A DNA stretch of 58,223 bases from Streptomyces microflavus (lineage in GTDB: Bacteria; Actinomycetota; Actinomycetes; Streptomycetales; Streptomycetaceae), in NCBI RefSeq assembly GCF_014650075.1, contig NZ_BMUG01000021.1, forward strand, positions 1 to 58,223, written 5' to 3'. The position numbers and the translations under genes were made by a program. Position 1 is the stretch's first letter; each line of letters opens with the position of its first letter. Positions 16,520-22,948 of this stretch are shown piece by piece. Below the pieces are notes generated by a model that searched no databases, had not been told where the DNA came from, and worked only from the letters and a program-made list of their open reading frames with translations.

Positions 16520-17907
16520 GGGCGCAGAGCCTCCTGGTGGGTCAGTGCGGCGAGGGTGTCGAAGCCGGTCCGGTCGAAGCCGGGTACGGAGGTGGCGAGG
16601 CGGTTCTTCAGCGGGGCCGTCCAGTGGTCGGGCAGGGCGGTCGGGGTGCCCGCGAGGAGTCCGGCGAGCGAGCCCACGGTGGCCCCGTTGGAGTCGGTGT
16701 CCCAGCCGCCGGAGACCGCGCACCCGATCGACCGGGTGAAGTCGCCGTCGGCGTGGGTGAGGGCGGCGGCGAGCAGCGCGGCGTTGGGCAGCACGTGCAC
16801 CCAGTGGTGGGTGGAGTCGTACGCGGCGTGCAGCCGGTCCACCACCGCGTCGAACTCCCCTTCCGTGCGCGCTGTTTCGATCCCGAGCCGGACCGCGCGG
16901 GCGTACCGCGAGTGCGGCGGCACCACCCGCAGCCCGGCGGCCAGGCAGCCGTGCACATCGCTCTCCCCGCCCGCCGCCACAGCGAGCGCCGCCGCTGTGA
17001 ACATCGCGCCGTAGACCCCGTTGGCGGTGTGGGTGAGGACCGCGTCGCGGTGGGCCTGGGCGGCGGCTCCGGCCGGGTCGCCGGGGTGGGTCCAGCCGTG
17101 CACGTCGGCCCGGATCTGGGCGCCGATCCACTCGCGGAACGGGTTGCGGAAGCGGGCCGTCTCCGGGGGCTCGACGCCCGCGAGGAGATTGCCGTACGCG
17201 ATCCGCTCGGCGGTGAAGGTGCGGCCCGCCGGGAGTTCGTCGAGCCAGAGCCGGGCGAGGTCGGCCGTGGTGAAGGTGCGGCCGTGCCGTTGGAGCAACA
17301 GCAGGGTGAGCAGCGGGTAGTTGAGGTCGTCGTCCTCCGGCATGCCGTCGATGTTCTCGGCGAGCGAGGTGGGGGCCGAGCGGCGGTTCCAGGGGTGGGC
17401 GGCGAGCAGTTCCGGGGGCACTCCGTGTTCGGTGAACCAGGTGGCCAGGGGCCAGTTGCCGGCCGCGCGTGCGAGGGCGCGAATGCCGGTCAGCGGCAGC
17501 TTCTCCACCGGTTTGCCGAGCAGACAGCCCGCCGCCCGACCCAGCCAGGCGGCGTGCAGCCGGTCCCGGCCGACGGTGGCCGCGGCCTCGGGCGGGCCGG
17601 GCCAGTGCGGGCAGGCGGCCATGATCTCCGCCGGCCCGGTGGGCTCGTCGGCGGCCAACGGTGACTCCAGCAGGGCTAGTTCATCGAGGAGCTGCCCGGC
17701 CAGTTCGCGCAGTCGCGGCGGCGCGGGTGGCTCGGACGCACCCGCGCGGTCCGGAGCGGGCGCGCCCCCGGCCGCGTACCACCGCTCCTCGATCTCCCGG
17801 GCGTCCCGGCCGTCCTGCGCGGCCTGCCGCAGCTCGTGCCCGACCAGATCCTCGGGCTGCACCCAGGTGAGGCGGACGCCCGGGCCCTGGGGCGGGTGGA
17901 CGCTCAC
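16516..17907 (-). CDS. ADP-ribosylglycohydrolase-fold protein, paralog 1
   Basis: A 463-residue member of the DraG/ARH family, whose enzymes hydrolyse N- or O-glycosidic bonds of ADP-ribose or related ribosides with two magnesium ions. The family core starts near residue 115. The first acidic metal motif is EDDD (191-194), where relatives have TDDT. The C-terminal motif GWDTDS (401-406) retains both metal-binding Asp residues. It also has an N-terminal stretch of about 110 residues that I do not recognise. GTG 17907 overlaps paralog 2's stop by 4 bp. Substrate unknown; the active site looks intact. Confidence 0.87.
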   Translation of the reverse strand: MSVHPPQGPGVRLTWVQPEDLVGHELRQAAQDGRDAREIEERWYAAGGAPAPDRAGASEPPAPPRLRELAGQLLDELALLESPLAADEPTGPAEIMAACPHWPGPPEAAATVGRDRLHAAWLGRAAGCLLGKPVEKLPLTGIRALARAAGNWPLATWFTEHGVPPELLAAHPWNRRSAPTSLAENIDGMPEDDDLNYPLLTLLLLQRHGRTFTTADLARLWLDELPAGRTFTAERIAYGNLLAGVEPPETARFRNPFREWIGAQIRADVHGWTHPGDPAGAAAQAHRDAVLTHTANGVYGAMFTAAALAVAAGGESDVHGCLAAGLRVVPPHSRYARAVRLGIETARTEGEFDAVVDRLHAAYDSTHHWVHVLPNAALLAAALTHADGDFTRSIGCAVSGGWDTDSNGATVGSLAGLLAGTPTALPDHWTAPLKNRLATSVPGFDRTGFDTLAALTHQEALRP

Positions 17908-19100
17908 CGCGTACCCGCCAGCGCGGCGAACGCCTCTTCGTGGGACCGGCGGCGCTCCAGGTCCCGGGCGAAGACCTCCCGGGCCACCCGCGTCAGCGTC
18001 CGGGCCGGGGCGTGCAGATCCAGCCGGCTCGCCTCCGCGACCGTGGCCGCCCAGTCCGCCGGGACCTCACTGCCCAGAGCGCCCGCGATCGCGCCGCTCA
18101 TCGTGGCGATGGAGTCGCAGTCCCGCCCGTAGTTGACCGAACCGAGCACCGTACGCCGGTAGTCGCCGCCCCCGACCAGCAACATGCCCAGTGCGATGGG
18201 CAGTTCCTCGATGGCGTGCAGCCGGGAGGGGCGGCGGGCGCCGAGGGAGGGGGAGCGGTAGTCGGGTCCGACGGTGTCGAACGGTTCGACGGCGGCGCGC
18301 AGCGGTGCGAGCGCGGCCTCGAAGTCCTCGTGCTGCGCGGCCACTTCGCAGACCGCCTCGATCGCGGACCGGGTGCCGTCCTTCGCCAGCGCGAGAGCCG
18401 CGTCGATCACCGCGTCCGGCGTCGCCCCCGGGTGGCAGGCGGCGGCGACGGCGGCCGCGAAGACCCCGGCGGCCTCCCGGCCGTAGGAGGACTGGTGCGG
18501 CGCGGCGATCTCCAGCGCCTCGGCGTACGCGGCCTCCGGGTGCCCGGCGTTGACCAGGCCGACCGGGGCCATGTACATCGCCGCCCCGCAGTTGACGATG
18601 TTGCCCGCACCGGCCTCGCGCGGGTCGACGTGCCCGTAGTGCAGCCGGGCCACGATCCACTTCTCCGCCAGGAAGATCCGCTGGAGCGGCAGCGCCTCGG
18701 CCTCCAGCTCCGGGATCCAGCGGGGGGAGAGCAGATCCGGTACGAGGTGGTCGGCGACGGCGTACGCGTCGAGGTGGTCGCGGACGCGGTCGTAGACCCG
18801 GACCAGGGCGTGGGTCATCAAGGTGTCGTCGGTGACGTGCCCGTCGCCCTTGTGGTACGGGGCGATGGGGCGCGCGGTCCGCCAGTTCTCGCCGTGCCAG
18901 GGGCCGACGATCCCGGTCACCCGGCCGCCGTGGCGCTCGGCGATCTGCTCGGGGGTCCAGCCCTCGACCGGGCCGCCGAGGGCGTCCCCGACGGCGGCGC
19001 CGACGAGGGACCGGGTGATCCGTTCATCGAGGCCGGGAGGGGACTGCGGGGTCGAGGGGGCGGGGGCGGGCTCGGCTGCCGTGGCCGTTGTGGGCGTCAT
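17904..19100 (-). CDS. ADP-ribosylglycohydrolase-fold protein, paralog 2
   Basis: A 398-residue protein with the canonical family layout: GAAVGDALGGPVEG near residues 34-47, TDDT at 90-93, and GRDCDS at 325-330, so the dinuclear metal site looks complete. It probably hydrolyses a riboside or ADP-ribosyl compound. The only sensible start, ATG 19100, lies 77 bp inside the end of paralog 3 in another frame, which is an unusually long overlap. Residues 1-23 are low-complexity Ala/Pro/Thr. The 3' end overlaps paralog 1 by 4 bp. Confidence 0.88.
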   Translation of the reverse strand: MTPTTATAAEPAPAPSTPQSPPGLDERITRSLVGAAVGDALGGPVEGWTPEQIAERHGGRVTGIVGPWHGENWRTARPIAPYHKGDGHVTDDTLMTHALVRVYDRVRDHLDAYAVADHLVPDLLSPRWIPELEAEALPLQRIFLAEKWIVARLHYGHVDPREAGAGNIVNCGAAMYMAPVGLVNAGHPEAAYAEALEIAAPHQSSYGREAAGVFAAAVAAACHPGATPDAVIDAALALAKDGTRSAIEAVCEVAAQHEDFEAALAPLRAAVEPFDTVGPDYRSPSLGARRPSRLHAIEELPIALGMLLVGGGDYRRTVLGSVNYGRDCDSIATMSGAIAGALGSEVPADWAATVAEASRLDLHAPARTLTRVAREVFARDLERRRSHEEAFAALAGTR

Positions 19101-20334
19101 GCCGGAATTGTCCACCCGGGGCGGCCGGTTCCGTGGCTGCCAGCAGCCCGGCGAGTTCGACCAGATCCGTGCCCGCGAGCCGGGGCAGCGCACAGCCCGC
19201 GAGGGTCCGGCACGCCTCACGCCAGCCCGCCGGTACGGCGGTGACCGAGCCGATCGCCCCGGTCAGGGCCCCGGCCAGGGCGGGCGCGGAGTCCGCGACC
19301 CGGGAGAGACAGGCGGCGGCCGGGATCGCCTGGGCGATCTCGCCCCGGGCGGCGGTGGTCAGCGCCAGGGCGACGGGTACGGTCTCGGCGGCGGCGATCC
19401 CGTAGCTGTAGACGTGGTCCACGATCTGGTGCTCCAGGACCGGGACCAGGGCGAACGCCCCGGCCGGCTCGTCCGCGAACTCCCGGGCGAGGCGGACCGC
19501 GTGTGCGGCGTTGCGGGCGATCTCGGTGCCCTCGGGGAGCTGGGCGAGGGCCGCGTTCACCACCGTGTCGACGTCCGCCCCGGCCAGCGCCACGGCGATG
19601 GCGGCGGCCATGGCCCGCGCCCCGTGCACCCCGTCGCCGTCCTGGGTGTAGCGCGCGTCGAACTCCGCGAGCGCCGCGGCCTCCTCCGGGTCGCCCGGAT
19701 GCGCCACGGCGAGCACGGCGGCCCGTACGCAGGCGGCGTCGTCGAAGTAGTGCGGGTTGTCGTGCCCGGTGGCGGGCGGCCGCAGCCCGGCGGCCAGGTT
19801 GCCGAGCCCGGCCCGTACCGAGATCCGGGCGCGCAGCGGGAGCACCGCCGCCTCCACCTCGGGGGCCCGGGCGCCGGCCTCGGCGACGGTGGCGGCCAGC
19901 GCGTTCCAGGCCCGGTCCACCGCGTCCCGCATCCGGTGGCCGGGGGAGAGGCCGTCCGCGTCGTCGGCCGCCGCCAGTACCGTACGGGCGGCGAAGGCGG
20001 CCCACTCGGCGTCGTCGGACGGGCCGAGCCGGAGCGGCTCGGGCGGCTGGTTGAGGGCGATGGGCACGGGCAGCGTGGTGGTGGCGTTCTGCTCGGCGAA
20101 GGTGTCCAGCTCCCGGGTGAGCCGCCGGGTCCACTCGGGCATCCGGGCCGCCCGGTGCCGGGCGGCGGGCCACCCGGCGGCGTCCCCGGAGGCGAGGCCG
20201 AGCAGCAGGCCCTCGATCCGGGCGCGGCGGGAGGGGGCGGGGGCGGTGGCCCCCGGGACGGCGGAAGTGCCGACCGGTCCGGGTGCAGTGGCCGCCACCG
20301 GTTCCTCCGTGGCGGTTGCGCGTCGGGTCGTCAT
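19024..20334 (-). CDS. ADP-ribosylglycohydrolase-fold protein, paralog 3, degenerate metal site
   Basis: A 436-residue paralog that keeps the fold's opening GLLLGLASGDAAGWPAARH (near residues 43-61) but differs at the metal sites. The first motif is SDDA (106-109) instead of TDDT. The C-terminal motif is SRVADS (344-349) instead of GRDxDS, so the first Asp is Val and the Gly is Ser. It may be inactive on ordinary substrates, act as a partner subunit, or use a different mechanism. The last 30 residues are Arg/Pro-rich and come from the region overlapping paralog 2's start. ATG 20334 overlaps paralog 4's stop (ATGA). Confidence 0.85.
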   Translation of the reverse strand: MTTRRATATEEPVAATAPGPVGTSAVPGATAPAPSRRARIEGLLLGLASGDAAGWPAARHRAARMPEWTRRLTRELDTFAEQNATTTLPVPIALNQPPEPLRLGPSDDAEWAAFAARTVLAAADDADGLSPGHRMRDAVDRAWNALAATVAEAGARAPEVEAAVLPLRARISVRAGLGNLAAGLRPPATGHDNPHYFDDAACVRAAVLAVAHPGDPEEAAALAEFDARYTQDGDGVHGARAMAAAIAVALAGADVDTVVNAALAQLPEGTEIARNAAHAVRLAREFADEPAGAFALVPVLEHQIVDHVYSYGIAAAETVPVALALTTAARGEIAQAIPAAACLSRVADSAPALAGALTGAIGSVTAVPAGWREACRTLAGCALPRLAGTDLVELAGLLAATEPAAPGGQFRHDAHNGHGSRARPRPLDPAVPSRPR

Positions 20335-21428
20335 CGCCGGTCCTCCCGTACGGGCTCGAAGGACGCGGACGCGGACACGGATGCCATGTCCCGTACGACG
20401 GAAGGCTCACGCCCGCCGCCGCGCCCCTGAGCGCTGTCCGCGCTGTCCGGGCCCTCCGGCGTCAGCAGGTCCGCGATGTCCAGCACGTGGTAGCCGCGCA
20501 TCGAGGGCAGGCAGCTGCCCCGCACCGGCCCGATCGCCGCCGCCCACTCCGGCGGGATCGCACCCACGCCGTGCAGCGCCCCGGCCAGGGACCCCGCCAC
20601 CGCCGCCGTCGTATCGGCGTCGCGGCCCATGTTCACGGCCGTCAGCACCGCCGTACGGAAGTCGCCGCGCGCCGCCGTGAACGCCCCGAACGCCAGGCCC
20701 ACCGCCTCCGGCGCGAGGTCCGTCCACGGGTAGCCGCCGATCACCACCGCCGAACGCACCGCCCGCTCCATCGTGAGCCGGTCCGGGTAGGGCCGCTGGG
20801 CCGCCGCCACCGCGCGGCGCAGCGAGCGGGCCGTCCAGGAATCCATCGGGACCACCGACAGCGCGGCCGCGATCACCGAGGCAAGGCCCGCGCCGACCAT
20901 CGCGGCGGCGACCCCGGCCGCCACCGCCTGGCCCCCGTAGATCCCCTCGCCCTCGTGGCTCACCCGGCCGTCCACCGCCACCAGCCGGGCCGCCTCGGCG
21001 GGGCGCCCCGCCGCGAACACCCCAAAGGGGGCCGCGCGCATTGCGAGACCGTCGCTCCAGGCGTGCCGGTGCTGGGCCGAGATCGGTGCGGCGAGGCCCC
21101 TGCGGAGGTTCTCCAGGGTGCCGCGCTCACTGAACCCGGCCCCCCGGAACGGCCCCTCGTCCAGATCGGCGATCCAGTGGTGCCAGGCCCGCTCCACATG
21201 GGAGACGGTGAGCGCGGAGCCGTGCCGGGCCAGCAGCAGCCCGGAGAAGATCGCGTACTCCGTGTCGTCGGTGCCGGCCGGGTCCTCGCTCACGAACCCC
21301 TCGATCCGCCCCCAGCGGCGGCGGATCTCGGAGGGCCGCAGATTCTCCGCCGGGGCGCCGAGCGCGTCCCCGACCGCAAGCCCCAGCAGCGCACCCCTGG
21401 CCCGTTCCTTGCCGACGGCCGTGTCCAT
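20331..21428 (-). CDS. ADP-ribosylglycohydrolase-fold protein, paralog 4 (first gene of operon)
   Basis: A 365-residue protein with intact metal motifs: GLAVGDALGAPAENL near residues 16-30, TDDT at 53-56, and GRDADT at 268-273. It is the closest of the four to the compact DraG/YegU-like pattern. The start is ATG 21428. It is the promoter-proximal gene of the minus-strand operon, and upstream lies a 342-bp gap shared with the divergent VIT-family gene. The substrate is not deducible. The C-terminal 40 residues are low complexity. Confidence 0.88.
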   Translation of the reverse strand: MDTAVGKERARGALLGLAVGDALGAPAENLRPSEIRRRWGRIEGFVSEDPAGTDDTEYAIFSGLLLARHGSALTVSHVERAWHHWIADLDEGPFRGAGFSERGTLENLRRGLAAPISAQHRHAWSDGLAMRAAPFGVFAAGRPAEAARLVAVDGRVSHEGEGIYGGQAVAAGVAAAMVGAGLASVIAAALSVVPMDSWTARSLRRAVAAAQRPYPDRLTMERAVRSAVVIGGYPWTDLAPEAVGLAFGAFTAARGDFRTAVLTAVNMGRDADTTAAVAGSLAGALHGVGAIPPEWAAAIGPVRGSCLPSMRGYHVLDIADLLTPEGPDSADSAQGRGGGREPSVVRDMASVSASASFEPVREDRR

Positions 21429-21770
21429 AGCGTCACCTTTCGCTCGTCGGGCGAGTCCGGTCCCGAGTCCGGGCCGAGCTCGATCCCGAGTCCGGAACCG
21501 ACCTCGATTCCGAGTCCGGGTCCGGGCTCTGTCCGCATCTGTGCCACGCGGAGGGCGGTCGGAGGCCGGACGGGGGCATAAAGGGGCCGGTCGGATGACG
21601 GCCAGGAAAGCTGAGCCTGTCCTTTCTTCGCAGGTCAGAGGGGTGGTAAGCCAGGCCTGCCTTGGTGGCGGAGGTCGCCCGTACGGCGTACTTTGGACTT
21701 TGTCGAAAGTTATACGGATACCGCTCGGCGGGGGTGACAGCCCGCCGGGGGAGCAGGGGAGACGCGAGCC
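21429..21770. other. Divergent intergenic region (342 bp) upstream of paralog 4 and the VIT gene
   Basis: No gene is supported here. The left part has a degenerate direct repeat, CCGAGTCCGG, recurring between about 21453 and 21525. The right part is less GC-rich and holds a possible promoter, an inverted repeat and a hairpin just before the VIT gene. Confidence 0.7.
21693..21747 (+). promoter_or_regulatory. Candidate promoter, operator and leader hairpin of the VIT-family gene
   Basis: TTGGAC (21693-21698) and GGATAC (21716-21721) are 17 bp apart. An inverted repeat, ACTTT-GTCG-AAAGT (21697-21710), overlaps them. A 7-bp hairpin, CGGCGGG/CCCGCCG (21726-21747), precedes the Shine-Dalgarno. A metal-responsive control is possible but not shown. 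Confidence 0.35.
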
Positions 21771-22502
21771 GTGGCCATCATCGAGACCGACGCCGTACTG
21801 CACGAGGCGCACCGGGACAACCACACCCACCGGGATGTGAACGGCGGCTGGCTGCGCCCCGCCGTCTTCGGCGCCATGGACGGTCTGGTCTCCAACCTCG
21901 CCCTGATGACCGGTGTCGCGGGCGGTGCGGTCTCCCAGCAGACCATCGTGATCACCGGTCTCGCGGGCCTGGCCGCGGGAGCGTTCTCCATGGCGGCGGG
22001 CGAGTACACCTCCGTCGCCTCCCAGCGCGAGCTGGTCGAGGCCGAGCTGGCCGTCGAGCGCCGGGAGCTGCGTAAGCACCCCAAGGACGAGATGGCCGAA
22101 CTCGCCGCCCTCTACGAGGCCCGGGGCGTCGACGCCCCGCTGGCCGGCGAGGTCGCCCGGCAGCTCTCGCGCGACCCGGAGCAGGCGCTGGAGATCCACG
22201 CCCGCGAAGAGCTCGGCATCGACCCGAACGACCTGCCCTCCCCGCTCGTCGCCGCCGTCTCCTCCTTCGGCGCCTTCGCGCTCGGCGCCCTGCTGCCCGT
22301 GCTGCCCTACCTCCTCGGCGCGAGCGCCCTGTGGCCCTCGGTACTCCTCGCGCTGGCCGGCCTCTTCGGCTGCGGCGCGGTGGTGGCCCGGGTGACGGCC
22401 CGCAGCTGGTGGTTCAGCGGACTGCGGCAGCTCGCCCTCGGCGGCGCGGCGGCGGCCCTCACGTACGGTCTCGGCACCCTGTTCGGCGTGGCGGTCGGCT
22501 GA
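21771..22502 (+). CDS. VIT1/CCC1-family (DUF125) Fe/Mn transporter
   Basis: Predicted integral membrane transporter for iron or manganese, of 243 residues. The family's first signature is clear: GWLRPAVFGAMDGLVSNLAL near residues 26-45, followed by ITGLAGLAAGAFSMAAGEYT, which holds the conserved Met and Glu/Tyr positions of helix 2. A soluble helical stretch with many Glu (about 85-145) is the metal-binding domain of the family, and three more hydrophobic helices complete it (about 158-240). GTG 21771 is preceded by GGGGGAGCAGGGGA. A strong terminator follows 8 bp after the stop. Confidence 0.9.
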   Translation: MAIIETDAVLHEAHRDNHTHRDVNGGWLRPAVFGAMDGLVSNLALMTGVAGGAVSQQTIVITGLAGLAAGAFSMAAGEYTSVASQRELVEAELAVERRELRKHPKDEMAELAALYEARGVDAPLAGEVARQLSRDPEQALEIHAREELGIDPNDLPSPLVAAVSSFGAFALGALLPVLPYLLGASALWPSVLLALAGLFGCGAVVARVTARSWWFSGLRQLALGGAAAALTYGLGTLFGVAVG

Positions 22503-22510
22503 CGCGAGGT

Positions 22511-22550
22511 GCCGGTCGGGCGGTGTAACGGAACCGCCCGACCGGCTTAA
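22511..22550 (+). terminator. Terminator of the VIT-family gene
   Basis: A perfect 14-bp stem (GCCGGTCGGGCGGT / ACCGCCCGACCGGC) with loop GTAACGGA, ending in TTAA. Confidence 0.88.
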
Positions 22551-22616
22551 CGGTGCGGCAACCCGTGTGACGTACGTCTTGGCACCGCCCACTGGGCGGA
22601 ACGGGCCCGGCGGCCG

Positions 22617-22622
22617 TAAAAT
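22617..22622 (+). promoter_or_regulatory. Candidate -10 box of a gltBD leader transcript
   Basis: TAAAAT is a near-ideal -10 hexamer in GC-rich surroundings, but there is no matching -35 box. Use of this promoter would give a leader of about 320 bases before gltB. Confidence 0.4.
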
Positions 22623-22654
22623 GAGACTCTATGCAGGGCTACACATAAGTAGCC

Positions 22655-22670
22655 GTTACTCGGTGGTTTC
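22655..22670 (-). promoter_or_regulatory. GlnR-box-like element upstream of gltB
   Basis: On the minus strand it reads GAAAC-n6-GTAAC, matching the alternating gTnAC / GaAAC halves with 6-bp spacing of actinobacterial GlnR boxes. Only part of a full box is present. It is an inference from motif and target gene. Confidence 0.3.
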
Positions 22671-22782
22671 GTTTCCTTTGCCGCCGGGCATGAGCCGTAG
22701 GCACCGCAGGCAACGACGCCTGCTCTCTGCGGGTCCCCGGGCGCCGATCCATCCGACAGCGACCCACTCCCTGGTTCAGCCG

Positions 22783-22815
22783 GTCACCTCTGGTCACCCA
22801 GTCACTTCCGGTCAC
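22783..22815 (+). repeat. Four GTCAC direct repeats in the gltB leader
   Basis: GTCAC begins at 22783, 22793, 22801 and 22811 (spacings 10, 8, 10). Three copies are preceded by G. It may be a protein-binding array; it is far too short for a CRISPR. Confidence 0.6.
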
Positions 22816-22870
22816 CACGGTGTCCGTATGTTGGAACGAGCCTTCCGCTTCTTGAGAAGCGCCCCATCAT

Positions 22871-22886
22871 GTAACCTGCACGAAAT
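22871..22886 (+). promoter_or_regulatory. GlnR-box-like element proximal to gltB
   Basis: GTAAC-CTGCAC-GAAAT fits gTnAC-n6-GaAAc with one mismatch, 63 bases before the gltB start. It overlaps the palindrome CGAAATTTCG (22881-22890). Confidence 0.35.
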
Positions 22887-22948
22887 TTCGCAGAGGGCCA
22901 ACGTCGTCCCTCGGCACCGCAAATGCCACGACGACGACGGGAGAGCCG

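Larger units (their letters stand above)
22503..22948. other. Intergenic/leader region (446 bp) between the VIT gene and gltB
   Basis: No gene is supported. From left to right it holds the VIT terminator (22511-22550), a TAAAAT -10-like box (22617-22622), a 6-bp hairpin GGCTAC/GTAGCC (22637-22654), a GTTAC-n6-GTTTC element (22655-22670), four GTCAC boxes (22783-22815), and GTAAC-n6-GAAAT (22871-22886) next to the palindrome CGAAATTTCG. It reads as a long regulatory leader of gltBD. Confidence 0.65.

Noticed and set aside
22783..22815. GTCAC array as a CRISPR
   Set aside because: Five-base units with 3-5 base gaps are far shorter than CRISPR repeats and spacers, and no cas genes are present.
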